From NCBI RefSeq assembly GCF_000244975.1, contig NZ_CM001440.1:5173340-5237339 (forward strand): 64,000 nucleotides of DNA, given 5' to 3'. The translations under genes and the position numbers were made by a program. Positions 16,346-25,278 of the stretch are shown in pieces (the stretch's first letter is position 1; every line of letters starts with the position of its first letter). This stretch comes from Saccharomonospora cyanea NA-134. GTDB taxonomy: Bacteria > Actinomycetota > Actinomycetes > Mycobacteriales > Pseudonocardiaceae. A model generated the notes under the pieces. That model was given only the letters and a program-made list of their open reading frames with translations, did not search any database and was not told where the DNA came from.

Positions 16346-17247
16346 TTGAACCGCTCCCGGGAGGCCAGGTCGCCCCAGTAGTCGCGCAGGTTCTCGAACG
16401 GCTCGGCGATCTCCTCGACGGCCTCCCGGCGGAGGGCGTCGAGGATGGCGTGCACCTCGTCGGCGCTCGTGTCGGTGGCGAGCACGGGGTCCTCGATCAA
16501 CTGGACGAGACCGCCGTAGTCGAGCTCCACGGCCGAGTGGGGGTGGAAACTCGACAACCACCGGTTGGTCTCGGCGAGGATGCGGGTGGGGCCAGTGTCG
16601 CCGAGCGCGTCGCGCACCAGCACCTCCGCCTCCGTGATGCGCTCCAGCGCGTCGGCCATGGCCACCCGCCACGACACCTCGCGGATGGGGTCCGACGGGC
16701 CGGTGCCCAGCACGATCCGCCGCTCGTCGGGGTCGACGATGGTGAACCAGGGCAGCGGCACGGTCCAGTTGGTCGACAGTACGTGCATGGTCGACCCGTA
16801 CAGGTCACGCAGTGCGGTGTGCGACCGGCTCCTCACCGACTCGGGGGTGAGTCCCTTCGCTTCGAGCACTTCGGCCTGCAACGCCGGGGGCGCGTCGTCG
16901 AGGAAGCTCGACAGCGCGGCGGCCGACCGCGCCCTGATCTCCAACGGGCACACGAGCGGCTCGGTGGCGAGCTCGACGGAGTCGTCACTGATCGGCACCT
17001 CGCCGGGTTCGATCACGAGCACATCGGTGAGCAGACTCGGCCCAGCCCGCCCGTCACGCGTTTCGGCGGGCAGTGTGTGGACGGGTGAGACCTGTGATTT
17101 CAGCCATAGCCACTGCTCGCGTGCTATCGCCTCGTTCGGCGTCATCTCGGACCGTTCCACCGCTGCGAGCAGCGCGTCGTCCGGCGGGTCGCCGAAGGAC
17201 GACAACGGTTCGTACACCCTCAGGTAGGCCGCGAACGGTCGAAGCAC
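16342..17247 (-). CDS. Conserved actinobacterial protein of unknown function
   Basis: A 301-residue soluble, acidic protein starting VLRPFAAYLRVYEPLSSFGD. I do not recognise a characterised domain. It is mostly helical with a conserved-looking central stretch (WFTIVDPDERRIVLGTG) and a C-terminal tail DYWGDLASRERFN. The GTG start at 17247 follows CACGAT with a 6-nt gap, a near match to the leaderless pattern. It ends within a CTAG shared with the asparaginase stop. Similar proteins sit near DUF3073 in actinomycetes, but that is from memory only. Confidence 0.75.
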   Translation of the reverse strand: MLRPFAAYLRVYEPLSSFGDPPDDALLAAVERSEMTPNEAIAREQWLWLKSQVSPVHTLPAETRDGRAGPSLLTDVLVIEPGEVPISDDSVELATEPLVCPLEIRARSAAALSSFLDDAPPALQAEVLEAKGLTPESVRSRSHTALRDLYGSTMHVLSTNWTVPLPWFTIVDPDERRIVLGTGPSDPIREVSWRVAMADALERITEAEVLVRDALGDTGPTRILAETNRWLSSFHPHSAVELDYGGLVQLIEDPVLATDTSADEVHAILDALRREAVEEIAEPFENLRDYWGDLASRERFN

Positions 17248-17454
17248 CCGTGAATCGTGACACGAGTTACCCACTCGCCGGGCACCGGCTGGTCTGTTGA
17301 CGGCGTCGCGGGGGATACTGTCAGCGTTCGCACACCGTGCCACGTCGCATAAGCACCATCGGGCACGGTACGGTGTGTTCAGGAAAGTAGTCGAGACGAC
17401 GCGGGGCCGCCGATTTCCCCCGGCCGCCCCGCCCCTGTGCAAGGGGGTCGAGCC

Positions 17455-17643
17455 ATGGGGCGCGGCCGAGCTAAGGCCAAGCAGACAAAGGTGGCCCGGG
17501 AGCTCAAGTACAGCGTTCCCACCACGGACTTCGATGCACTGCAGCGTGAGCTGTCGGGCAAGTCGTCCAACGACGACAGCCGCGAGGACGAGGACCGGTA
17601 CGAGGACCCGTACGACGACGGGTACGACGACTACCGCCGCTGA
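17455..17643 (+). CDS. DUF3073 family protein
   Basis: A 62-residue protein with a basic N terminus (MGRGRAKAKQTKVARELKYS) and a strongly acidic, Asp/Tyr-rich C terminus. This charge-polarised layout defines DUF3073, a small family restricted to actinobacteria and of unknown function; the basic half could bind RNA or DNA. ATG 17455 has AAGGGGG 8 nt upstream. A very strong terminator follows 4 nt after the stop. Confidence 0.88.
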   Translation: MGRGRAKAKQTKVARELKYSVPTTDFDALQRELSGKSSNDDSREDEDRYEDPYDDGYDDYRR

Positions 17644-17647
17644 TCCG

Positions 17648-17703
17648 ACGCGGACGCGAGGGTGGATGCGGAAGGCATGTCGAATCCACCCTCGCGTCCG
17701 CGT
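17648..17703 (+). terminator. Perfect 20-bp terminator stem after DUF3073
   Basis: Arms 17648-17667 and 17684-17703 are exact reverse complements with a 16-nt loop. The stem begins 4 nt past the stop codon. Confidence 0.8.
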
Positions 17704-17730
17704 GTGCTGTGCATCGAACGCCAGTGGCAG

Positions 17731-17761
17731 GCGCTCGCCGACACCAGGTGTCGGCGAGCGC
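17731..17761. repeat. 31-bp near-perfect palindrome
   Basis: GCGCTCGCCGACACC, a central A, and its exact complement GGTGTCGGCGAGCGC. It sits just upstream of the -35 region of the Gfo/Idh gene. It may be a second terminator hairpin or an operator for a dimeric repressor. Confidence 0.7.
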
Positions 17762-17791
17762 CGGGCCAGTCGTACCGCTGATCCGGTGACC

Positions 17792-17797
17792 TAAGCT
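17792..17797 (+). promoter_or_regulatory. -10-like hexamer of the Gfo/Idh gene
   Basis: TAAGCT ends 6 nt before the GTG at 17804. Confidence 0.5.
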
Positions 17798-17803
17798 GCG
17801 GCT

Positions 17804-18712
17804 GTGGACACCGTGGAGCCAGTGGACTCGCCAGTGAGAGTCGGCCTCGTCGGCGCCGGATCATGGGCGCGCCGGGTACACGCGCCCGGCCTCGCCGATC
17901 ACCCCGCCACCACGTTGAGCGCCGTGTGGACGCGCAGGTCCGAGGCCGCCGCCGAGTTGGCCGAGGAGTACGGGGCGACCGCCTGTGACACGTTCACCGA
18001 CCTGCTCGGCGCCGTCGACGCCGTCGCCTTCGCCGTTCCGCCCGCCGTGCAGGCGGAGCTCGCCGTCACCGCGGCGGAAGCGGGCAAGCACCTGATCCTG
18101 GAGAAGCCGCTCGCCGCCGATCTGGCACAGGCCGAGCGTGTGGCCCGTGCCGTGTCCGAGTCCGGCGTGGTGGCGCTGCTCGTGTTGACACTGCGCTACG
18201 CGATGCGTACCCGTGACTGGCTGGCAGGCCTCGCCGACACCGGAGGCTGGACCGGCGGAAGCGCCCGGTGGCTCTCGGGCGCCCTGCTCGGGGAGAAGTA
18301 CGGCAGAGCCGCGTGGCGGCACGAGATAGGCGCGCTCGGTGACATCGGACCGCACGCGTTCGACCTCATCGACGCGGCGCTCGGGAAGATCACGGCGGTG
18401 GTCGCGGCCCGTCGTGGTCCTGGAGAGTCGTGGCACGTCATGCTGGAACACGAGGGCGGCGCGACCAGCACGGTGAGCCTGGCGTCCCGACTGCCGATCA
18501 TGCCCACGGCCATCGAGTTCGCCGTCTACGGACAACACGGCCTGCGCCTGCTCGGCAGAGAACCCGAAGGCGAGGCGGCGTCGTTCACCGCGCTGCTGGA
18601 CGACTTCGCGGCGATGATCGACTCCGGCGTCCGGGAACACCCCTGTGACGTGCACAGGGGTGTTCACCTGCAACGCATCCTCGAAGAGTGCCGCGACCGC
18701 GTCGAGGGCTGA
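17804..18712 (+). CDS. Gfo/Idh/MocA-family NAD(P)-dependent oxidoreductase
   Basis: A 302-residue dehydrogenase, probably acting on a sugar or inositol-like substrate. The N-terminal Rossmann fold has the dinucleotide motif GLVGAGSWARRVH, and the family motif EKPLA (residues about 98-102) carries the catalytic lysine. The C-terminal half is the Gfo/Idh beta-sheet domain. The length is slightly short for the family. It has its own leaderless-type promoter and an upstream palindrome, and converges on the tct operon with 7 nt between stops. Substrate unknown. Confidence 0.85.
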   Translation: MDTVEPVDSPVRVGLVGAGSWARRVHAPGLADHPATTLSAVWTRRSEAAAELAEEYGATACDTFTDLLGAVDAVAFAVPPAVQAELAVTAAEAGKHLILEKPLAADLAQAERVARAVSESGVVALLVLTLRYAMRTRDWLAGLADTGGWTGGSARWLSGALLGEKYGRAAWRHEIGALGDIGPHAFDLIDAALGKITAVVAARRGPGESWHVMLEHEGGATSTVSLASRLPIMPTAIEFAVYGQHGLRLLGREPEGEAASFTALLDDFAAMIDSGVREHPCDVHRGVHLQRILEECRDRVEG

Positions 18713-18719
18713 GCCACCC

Positions 18720-20237
18720 TCAGGCGGTCGGGGCCTTCTCCCGGTCCTGCGCACGGGGCAGCAGGCGCCGCAACACCGGCCAGGCCAGGATCAGGGCCAC
18801 GATCACGTAGACCGTCACCGCCATCGGCGAGTTGACGAGTCCGACGAGGTCGCCGTTGCTGATCTGCAAAGCCCGCCGCATCTGCAACTCGGCAGCCGGG
18901 CCGAGGATCACCCCGATGATCGCGGGCAGCACGGGCAGCCCGAACCGCCGCATCACGAAGCCGATCACCCCGATGGCGAACAGCAGCAGCAGGTCCATCA
19001 CCTGGCCGCCCACCGAGTACGCGCCGACGGAGGCGAAGAACAGGATCCCCGCGTACAGGTAGGGCCGGGGAATACGCAGGAGTTTCGCCCACAACGGCGC
19101 CATCGGCAGGTTGATCACGAGCAGCAGCACGAGTCCCACGAAGAGGCTGGCGATCAATGCCCACACGAGCCCGCCCTCGTGGTCGAACAGCAGCGGGCCG
19201 GGCTGGATGCCGTACTGCTGGAACGCGGCCAGCATCACGGCGGTGACGGCCGTGGTCGGCAACCCGAGCGTGAGCATGGTGGTCAGCGTGCCCGCCGCCG
19301 ACGCACTCGCGGTGGACTCGGGACCCGCCACGCCCTCGATGGCTCCCTTGCCGAACTCGTCCTTGCGCTTCGAAAGGCGCCGCTCGGTGACGTACGACAG
19401 GAAGGTCGGGATCTCCGCGCCACCGGCCGGGATCGCCCCGAACGGAAACCCGATCACCGGGCCGCGCAGCCACGGCTTCCAGGTCCGCCGCACGTCCTCC
19501 CGGCCGAGCCACGGCGTACCCGCCGTCAGCGGCTGCTCCGGCTTCTGCCGCAGGTGCGCGGCCACCCACAGGGCCTCGCCCACGGCGAACAGGCCCACCG
19601 CCACGATCACCACGTCGACGCCGTCGGACAGGTGCAGGGAACCGAACGTCAGGCGCGCCTGTCCGGTCATCTGGTCGAGACCGATGAGCCCGATCGTCAG
19701 GCCGAGGAGCAGCGAGGCGAATCCCCGCACCCGGGAACGGCCGAGCACCGAGGTCACGGCGACGAAGGCCAGCACCATCACCGCGAAGTAGTCCGGGGCC
19801 CCGATGTCCACCGCCAACGACGCCACGAGGGGCGCCAGCAACACCAACGCGATCGTGCCGATCAGGCCGCCGACGAAGTTGCCGATGGCCGCGGCGGCGA
19901 GCGCCTGTGGAGCCCGGCCGCGTTTCGCGAGCGGATACCCCTCGATGGCGGTCACCACCGAGGCGCTCTCACCAGGGGTGTTGAGCAGGATCGACGTGGT
20001 CGACCCGCCGAACATGCCGCCGTAGTAGATGCCGGCGAACATGATGAACGCCGCCGTGGGGTCGAGACCGTAGGTGACGGGCAGCAGCAGGGCCACCGCC
20101 ATCGCGGGCCCGATGCCCGGCAGCACGCCGATGGCCGTGCCGAGCACCACGCCGATGGCGGCGAACAGCAGGTTCGTCGGCGTGAGGGCGGTGCCGAAGC
20201 CGTCGAGCAGGTTCGAAAGCGATGCCGCGAAGTCCAT
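18720..20237 (-). CDS. tctA: Tripartite tricarboxylate transporter large permease TctA
   Basis: TctA is the large membrane subunit of TTT importers, which take up citrate and related carboxylates using an extracellular binding protein. The 505-residue protein has about twelve transmembrane segments. Family motifs visible are the N-terminal [21 protein letters not shown] and the internal [15 protein letters not shown] repeat region. It is the last gene of the tctCBA operon, 3 nt after tctB. The operon faces a CitA/CitB-type sensor pair. Confidence 0.93.
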   Translation of the reverse strand: MDFAASLSNLLDGFGTALTPTNLLFAAIGVVLGTAIGVLPGIGPAMAVALLLPVTYGLDPTAAFIMFAGIYYGGMFGGSTTSILLNTPGESASVVTAIEGYPLAKRGRAPQALAAAAIGNFVGGLIGTIALVLLAPLVASLAVDIGAPDYFAVMVLAFVAVTSVLGRSRVRGFASLLLGLTIGLIGLDQMTGQARLTFGSLHLSDGVDVVIVAVGLFAVGEALWVAAHLRQKPEQPLTAGTPWLGREDVRRTWKPWLRGPVIGFPFGAIPAGGAEIPTFLSYVTERRLSKRKDEFGKGAIEGVAGPESTASASAAGTLTTMLTLGLPTTAVTAVMLAAFQQYGIQPGPLLFDHEGGLVWALIASLFVGLVLLLVINLPMAPLWAKLLRIPRPYLYAGILFFASVGAYSVGGQVMDLLLLFAIGVIGFVMRRFGLPVLPAIIGVILGPAAELQMRRALQISNGDLVGLVNSPMAVTVYVIVALILAWPVLRRLLPRAQDREKAPTA

Positions 20238-20240
20238 CGG

Positions 20241-20792
20241 CTACAGCACCTCCATCAGTGGACCGCCGGGCAGGGACACACCCAGCAGCTCGTTGAACAC
20301 GACCCACGTCACCACCGACAGCACCGCGGCGATGAGCGGATCACGCACCGTGTTCCGGCTGCCCAGCGCGTACGCGGCTCCCCAGAACATCAGCGCCGAC
20401 GACAACGGGAATCCCACGAAGTCGATCAACGCGGCGTTGACGAGGAACGCGGCGGACAGCAGCAGGACCGTCCTGCCGTCCGTGGGCGTCGACAGGTCGA
20501 CGTCCTCGCCTCCCTCGGCCTCACCCCGGCCCCCGCGGAGCACGTCGCGGGCCAGCAACCCGGAGACGAGCAGCAGCAACGTGCCCACGACCACGGGCAC
20601 GGCCTTCGGTCCGAGCGGTCCGCGCTGCGCGAAGTCGGTGGACAGGTTCAGGGCGTCCGTGATGACCAGGACGCCGAGCGCGAACAGGAAGGCACACAGC
20701 CCCAACTCACCGCGTCCGCGCCACCAGCCGCCACGGGACGGCTGCTCGCCCGAGCCGGAACCCTCGACGGTGTTCACCACAGGTGCGCTCAT
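20241..20792 (-). CDS. tctB: Tripartite tricarboxylate transporter small permease TctB
   Basis: TctB is the small membrane subunit of the TTT importer. The 183-residue protein has four transmembrane segments, with the second and third split by a hydrophilic loop, as usual. The start ATG 20792 overlaps the tctC stop by 4 nt. Sequence is poorly conserved in this family, so the call rests mainly on size, topology and position between tctC and tctA. Confidence 0.88.
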   Translation of the reverse strand: MSAPVVNTVEGSGSGEQPSRGGWWRGRGELGLCAFLFALGVLVITDALNLSTDFAQRGPLGPKAVPVVVGTLLLLVSGLLARDVLRGGRGEAEGGEDVDLSTPTDGRTVLLLSAAFLVNAALIDFVGFPLSSALMFWGAAYALGSRNTVRDPLIAAVLSVVTWVVFNELLGVSLPGGPLMEVL

Positions 20793-21775
20793 GCCAGCCC
20801 CAACTCCTTCAGCACCGAGGCGACGCGGTCGTTCTCGTCCGAGAGGAACCGGGCGAACTCGTCGCCGGTGGAGAACGCGTCGCTCCAGCCGTTGACCCGC
20901 AACGCCTCGCGCCACTGCTCGGTGCCGTGCATCGCGGTGAACAAATCGATCAGCTTCTGCCGGTCCGCGTCCGACAGCCCCGGAGGCGCGACGATCCCGC
21001 GCCAGTTGGTGAAGCTGACGTCCACCCCCACCTCCTGCAGAGTGGGCGCGTCGATACCGGGCACCCGCTCCGGACTCGTCACCGCCAGCGCCCGCAGCTC
21101 CCCGGCCTCGATCTGGTCGCGGGTCTCACCGATGCCGGACACACCGAACGCGATCTTGCCGCCGAGCACCGACGCCATCAGTTCACCGCCGCCGTCGAAC
21201 GGCACGTAGTTGACCTTCTTCGGGTCGAGGCCGATGGCCTTGGCCGTCAACATCGGCGCGAGGTGGTCGGGGCCGCCTGGCGAGGAACCCCCGCCCACGG
21301 GAAGCCCACCGGGGTTCGCCTTCCACGCGTCCAGCAGGTCGTGGACGTCGGAGTAGGGCGAGTCCTTGCCGACCACGATGATGTCGGCTTCCTCGGTCAG
21401 CTTCGCGATGGGCGTCGTGTCCTGCAGCGTGGAGGGAGACGAGTTCGTGTAGACCGAGCCGACGACACCGAGCCCCATCGACATGGCGAGCTTGCCGTTG
21501 CCGCGTTCGGCGACGAGCCGGCCCAGCGCGACGGTGCCGCCCGCGCCCGGCAGGTTGAACACCTCGGTCGGCCCGTTGAGATCGTTGTCCTCCAGCACCT
21601 TCACCGCGGTGCGGGCCGTGATGTCGTAGCCGCCACCGGGCGTGTTGGGCACCATCACCCGCAGGCCCCGGATGCGCGAGCCCGCGTCGTCACCGCCTGA
21701 CGAGACGAGCGGGGGCACCAGCAGGACGAGCAGTGCCGCGCCGAGCACCGCGAGCCACGTCTTCGGTTGGCGCAA
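20789..21775 (-). CDS. tctC: Tripartite tricarboxylate transporter substrate-binding protein TctC
   Basis: This is the extracellular solute receptor of the TTT system. The 328-residue protein has an N-terminal hydrophobic signal (LAVLGAALLVLLVPPLVSS) without a clear lipobox cysteine, followed by a Bug/TctC fold with the motif VMVPNTPGGGYDITARTAV that binds carboxylates. The start is TTG 21775, with GGTGAG upstream. It is the first gene of the operon and divergent from the sensor kinase. The actual substrate (citrate, tricarballylate or other) cannot be told. Confidence 0.92.
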   Translation of the reverse strand: MRQPKTWLAVLGAALLVLLVPPLVSSGGDDAGSRIRGLRVMVPNTPGGGYDITARTAVKVLEDNDLNGPTEVFNLPGAGGTVALGRLVAERGNGKLAMSMGLGVVGSVYTNSSPSTLQDTTPIAKLTEEADIIVVGKDSPYSDVHDLLDAWKANPGGLPVGGGSSPGGPDHLAPMLTAKAIGLDPKKVNYVPFDGGGELMASVLGGKIAFGVSGIGETRDQIEAGELRALAVTSPERVPGIDAPTLQEVGVDVSFTNWRGIVAPPGLSDADRQKLIDLFTAMHGTEQWREALRVNGWSDAFSTGDEFARFLSDENDRVASVLKELGLA

Positions 21776-21877
21776 TTCTCACCTCACTGTGAGCAGACTG
21801 AGCGGACTGTTCCTTCGTCAGCGCGTCATCGTGCCCGAGCGGCCGCTTTCGAGTCGCGCTTGCGGACGTAACGCTCG

Positions 21878-21895
21878 TTGTGGTCTTTGTGGTCA
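21878..21895 (+). repeat. 9-nt direct repeat in the tctC/kinase divergent promoter
   Basis: TTGTGGTCT and TTGTGGTCA lie head to tail, 24 nt before the kinase -10-like hexamer. They are a candidate binding site for the adjacent CitB-type response regulator. Confidence 0.45.
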
Positions 21896-21919
21896 CCCGC
21901 GCCCCGCCGTCCCCGCTGT

Positions 21920-21925
21920 CATAGT
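21920..21925 (+). promoter_or_regulatory. -10-like hexamer of the sensor kinase
   Basis: CATAGT ends 6 nt before the GTG at 21932, a near match to the leaderless TANNNT-N6-start pattern. Confidence 0.4.
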
Positions 21926-21931
21926 GGCCCG

Positions 21932-23515
21932 GTGGGTAACAAGGGGTCCCTGGCCAGGCAGCTCCTCGGATGGCACCTGTCGCTCGTGTTCGCGTTGCTC
22001 GGCTGCGTCGCCGTGTACTCCGTGATCCAGTCGAAACACAACTTCGCCGAGGACGAGGGCCGGGCGCTGCTGTCGGTGGCGGAGAACGTGGCCGCGACGC
22101 CGGGCGTGCGCGTGAGCCTCGCCGACCCCGTGAACCGCGACCCGCTGCCGAGTTTCGCCGAGAGCGCCCGAAGCCTGTCCGGCGCCGACTTCGTGATCAT
22201 CGCGGGATCCGACCGGACAGTACTCACCTCGCCCGACCCCTCACAGCTACGGAACCCGCTGCCGCTCGGCGAGAGCACCGTGGCCGACGGGCGTTCGTGG
22301 GTGGGCGAGGTGGACGACTCCCTCGTCGCACACGTGCCCGTGATGAGCAAGCGGGGTGACATGCTCGGCATCGTCGCGGCGGGCAAGGCCAGACCCGGCT
22401 TCTTCGAGGGCATCACCAACCGGCCCGCCGACGCCCTCGTCCTGCTCGGCATCGCCCTCGTGCTGGGCGTGACGGGATCGCTGCTACTCGCGTGGCGGGT
22501 GAAGCGACAGACCCTCGGCCTCGAACCACGGGAGATCACCGGTCTCGTCGAACACCGGGACGCACTCCTGCACGGCATCAAGGAAGGCGTGGTGGGGCTC
22601 GACCAGCAACACCGCATCACGCTCGTCAACGACCACGCGCGGGAACTGCTCGCGTTGCCCGGCGACTGCGTCGGCACCGCCGTCGACGACCTCGGCGTCA
22701 GTGGCAGGTTGCGGGACGTGCTCACCGGGCAGGCAGGCGGCGTCGACCAGATCGTGCTGCGAGCGGGCCGGGTGCTGGTGCTCAACCGCATGCCGGTGTC
22801 ACGCGACGGTCGCAGGCTCGGCGCGGTGGTGACCCTGCGCGACCGCACCGAACTCGTGACCCTGCGGGAGGAGCTGGCCGCCAGCTCGCGCACCACCGAC
22901 ACGTTGCGTGCGCAGGCGCACGAGTTCTCCAACCGCCTGCACACCATCGCGGGACTCATCGAGCTCGGCGAATACGACGAGGTGCGCAACTACGTGAACC
23001 TCGTGAGCAGGGAACACGAGGAATGGCACGACCAGGTGAGCGCCCGGATCGGGGACACCGCCGTCGCCGCCCTGCTCATCGCCAAGGCGAGCCTGGCGGC
23101 CGAACAGGGCACGGGCCTGCGTCTCACCGACGAGAGCTGCCTCGCCGAGACCGACGACCGCATGTCGGCCGATCTCGTGACCGTGGTCGGCAACCTCGTC
23201 GACAACGCCCTCGACGCCGTACGTGGCGCACCCCACGCCTGGGTCGAGGTCGACATCCGCGAGCGGGACGACGCCGTCGAGGTGGTGGTGCGCGACTCCG
23301 GACCCGGCGTGGCACCGGAGATCGCCACCGAGGTGTTCGCGCACGGTTTCACCACGAAGGCCGCGGAACACGGAGGGCAACGCGGCCTGGGGCTCGCGCT
23401 CACCCGGCAGGCGTGTCGCCGCCGGGGCGGGCAGGTCGAACTGCGCAACGACGGTGGTGCGGTGTTCACAGCCGTCTTGCCGTACGCCTCGGCAGCGGAG
23501 AAGGTGTCACCGTGA
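21932..23515 (+). CDS. CitA/DcuS-family sensor histidine kinase
   Basis: A membrane sensor for extracellular di- or tricarboxylates. The 527-residue protein has TM1 (about residues 13-31), an extracellular sCACHE-type sensor domain, TM2 (about 180-200), a cytoplasmic PAS domain, a SpoB-type dimerisation helix with the phospho-acceptor histidine in AQAHEFSNRLHTI, and a C-terminal ATPase domain with N-box VGNLVDNALDAV and G-box DSGPGV. GTG 21932 is chosen because it gives a short N terminus before TM1. It overlaps the regulator gene by 4 nt. Position opposite tctCBA implies it controls that transporter. Confidence 0.93.
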   Translation: MGNKGSLARQLLGWHLSLVFALLGCVAVYSVIQSKHNFAEDEGRALLSVAENVAATPGVRVSLADPVNRDPLPSFAESARSLSGADFVIIAGSDRTVLTSPDPSQLRNPLPLGESTVADGRSWVGEVDDSLVAHVPVMSKRGDMLGIVAAGKARPGFFEGITNRPADALVLLGIALVLGVTGSLLLAWRVKRQTLGLEPREITGLVEHRDALLHGIKEGVVGLDQQHRITLVNDHARELLALPGDCVGTAVDDLGVSGRLRDVLTGQAGGVDQIVLRAGRVLVLNRMPVSRDGRRLGAVVTLRDRTELVTLREELAASSRTTDTLRAQAHEFSNRLHTIAGLIELGEYDEVRNYVNLVSREHEEWHDQVSARIGDTAVAALLIAKASLAAEQGTGLRLTDESCLAETDDRMSADLVTVVGNLVDNALDAVRGAPHAWVEVDIRERDDAVEVVVRDSGPGVAPEIATEVFAHGFTTKAAEHGGQRGLGLALTRQACRRRGGQVELRNDGGAVFTAVLPYASAAEKVSP

Positions 23516-24195
23516 TCCGGGTACTGGTGGTCGACGACGACTTCATGGTGGCGAAGGTGCACAGCGGGTACGTCAACCGCACCCCGGGCTTCACCGTGAT
23601 CGGCGCGGCACACTCGGGAGCGGAGGCACTGCGCACGGCACGCCAGGAGAAACCGGACCTCGTGCTGCTCGACATCTACCTGCCCGACATCGACGGGCTC
23701 ACCGTGCTGCGGGAACTGCGCGCCGACCCCGCGACCGTCGACATCGACGTCATCGTCATCACGGCCGCGCGCGACGTGGACACCATCCGAGGCTCGCTAC
23801 GCGGCGGTGCCCTGCACTACCTCATCAAACCGTTCTCGTACGCGGCACTGCGCGACCAGCTCGACCACGTGGGTTCCCTGCACCGCAAACTGGCTCGGCT
23901 CTCGACGCGCCCCGCCGCCGCACAGCACGAGGTGGACGACGTGTTCGGGGCGCGACGGCCGGGCACGGCGCCACTGCCGAAGGGACTCACCACGCAGACG
24001 GCGGAGCTGGTGAAGTCCGCGCTGACCGAGCACCCGGAAGGCCTTTCGGCCACGGAGTGCGCGAACGCCACAAGGCTGTCCCGGCCCAGCGCGAGGCGGT
24101 ACCTGGAGCACTTCGTCGAAACCGGCCAGGCCGAAGTGCGGCTGCGGTACGGCAACACCGGTCGCCCCGAACGGCAGTACCACTGGAGGGAGTGA
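23512..24195 (+). CDS. CitB/DcuR-family response regulator
   Basis: The 227-residue partner of the upstream kinase. The receiver domain has the acidic pair Asp8-Asp9, the phosphorylation site Asp54 (LVLLDIYLPD) and the conserved lysine in YLIKPF. The C-terminal part is a CitB-type helix-turn-helix (LSATECANATRLSRPSARRYLEHF). It starts at GTG in a GTGA overlap with the kinase stop. Probable targets are the tct operon and its own promoter. Confidence 0.93.
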   Translation: MIRVLVVDDDFMVAKVHSGYVNRTPGFTVIGAAHSGAEALRTARQEKPDLVLLDIYLPDIDGLTVLRELRADPATVDIDVIVITAARDVDTIRGSLRGGALHYLIKPFSYAALRDQLDHVGSLHRKLARLSTRPAAAQHEVDDVFGARRPGTAPLPKGLTTQTAELVKSALTEHPEGLSATECANATRLSRPSARRYLEHFVETGQAEVRLRYGNTGRPERQYHWRE

Positions 24196-24215
24196 GCACC
24201 ACAGCGACCGGGGCG

Positions 24216-24932
24216 TCAGCGCTCGTACAGCGCGTCGTCGTTGGCCGCACGCGCCCCTTCCGGGGGAGGGATCACGGTGTAGCCCAGTTTCTCGAGAACC
24301 GCGGCAGCCGTGTCGGGTGAGTCACGGACCACCGAACGGGTTTGCAGCAGCCGCCAGCGCCGCCTGCCCGCTCTCACCGCGTCCTCCCAGTGTGGGCAGG
24401 CGTCGAAGTCGAACTCCCTCAACAGCATTTCGAGGAAGTCCTCCAGACACGGCCGGTACCGCGTGCCGCCGACGGGAATGTGCACTTGCGACAGCAGCCC
24501 CTTGTGCTTCGGGTTGCATCGCGCCAGCAACACGGAGGCCGCACCCCGCTCGGCATGGACGTTCCAGTGCGCGGCGGGCACGCTGTGGGCGTCGTGGAGG
24601 TAGTCCAACCGCAACAACGGTGTGCCCTCCTGGAGCGAGCGCACCTCGAAGCTCGACTTGCGGACGGCGAGGTGCGAATCCGCGTGGTCGGGAGCGCACC
24701 AGTAGTACAGGTGCAGGTCGGCGACATGAACGCCGTCGTTGAGGAGCCGGATGCTTCCGGCCTTCTCGGCACTGCCCGGCCGGATGACCCGCCACTCCCG
24801 CTTCCGGATCACCTTCAGTCTTCGTTCCTCAGGGTCCGCTTCTCGAAGCGGTGGAAGAACGGAGTCGAGCAGGTCCTGGATCTGTTGAGCGAAATCAGTC
24901 GTGGCCCGGTCGAGGTCGAAGGTCACACTCAC
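24216..24932 (-). CDS. Hypothetical protein, second gene of an overlapping pair
   Basis: A 238-residue soluble protein I cannot assign. It opens with a possible helix (TDFAQQIQDLLDSVLPPLRE), then a beta-rich core with several His, Trp and Tyr residues (LHLYYWCAPDHADSHLAVRKSS is part of it), and a stretch QVHIPVGGTRYRPCLEDFLE. It ends with Arg-rich and short helical segments. No membrane segment is present. The GTG start overlaps the upstream 60-codon gene by 4 nt, so the two are made together. Confidence 0.7.
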   Translation of the reverse strand: MSVTFDLDRATTDFAQQIQDLLDSVLPPLREADPEERRLKVIRKREWRVIRPGSAEKAGSIRLLNDGVHVADLHLYYWCAPDHADSHLAVRKSSFEVRSLQEGTPLLRLDYLHDAHSVPAAHWNVHAERGAASVLLARCNPKHKGLLSQVHIPVGGTRYRPCLEDFLEMLLREFDFDACPHWEDAVRAGRRRWRLLQTRSVVRDSPDTAAAVLEKLGYTVIPPPEGARAANDDALYER

Positions 24933-25111
24933 TCGCCAAGCAGGAACGAGATCTCGTCGAGCCGCTGAAGCGCGTCGCGTTCGTCGGAGGTGGCGACCTC
25001 GCTGCGCACCCGCTCACGCAACTCGTCGGGCGTGAGGCGCAACCGCTGCAGCAACTCCTCACGACTACGGAGTAGTTCCTCGGTAGTCACATCGATCACG
25101 GTCACCGTCAT
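24929..25111 (-). CDS. Small hypothetical protein, first gene of an overlapping pair
   Basis: A 60-residue, charged helical protein (MTVTVIDVTTEELLRSREEL and onward, with LTPDELRERV in the middle). ATG 25111 has GGGAGG upstream. Its stop overlaps the start of the 238-residue gene. The small-then-large, overlapping arrangement resembles toxin-antitoxin or chaperone-client cassettes, but no known family is evident to me. Confidence 0.65.
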   Translation of the reverse strand: MTVTVIDVTTEELLRSREELLQRLRLTPDELRERVRSEVATSDERDALQRLDEISFLLGE

Positions 25112-25278
25112 CTTCGCCTCCCCTCGCGAGTTCATTGTCCCCCACCCAGCGACAGGTCTGAAGCACTCTTCGCCACGCTGCTACCCGATCGGGCGACAGG
25201 CGAACCTCTGACCAGGCGTTTTTCTCACCCGGCGGAGAAATCCACTCGAACAGACGTACGAATGAAGGCCCTCGACAT

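Noticed and set aside
18645-21209. 854-codon open frame on the plus strand
   Set aside because: Antisense shadow of tctA/tctB/tctC with a His/Arg/Gln-rich meaningless product.
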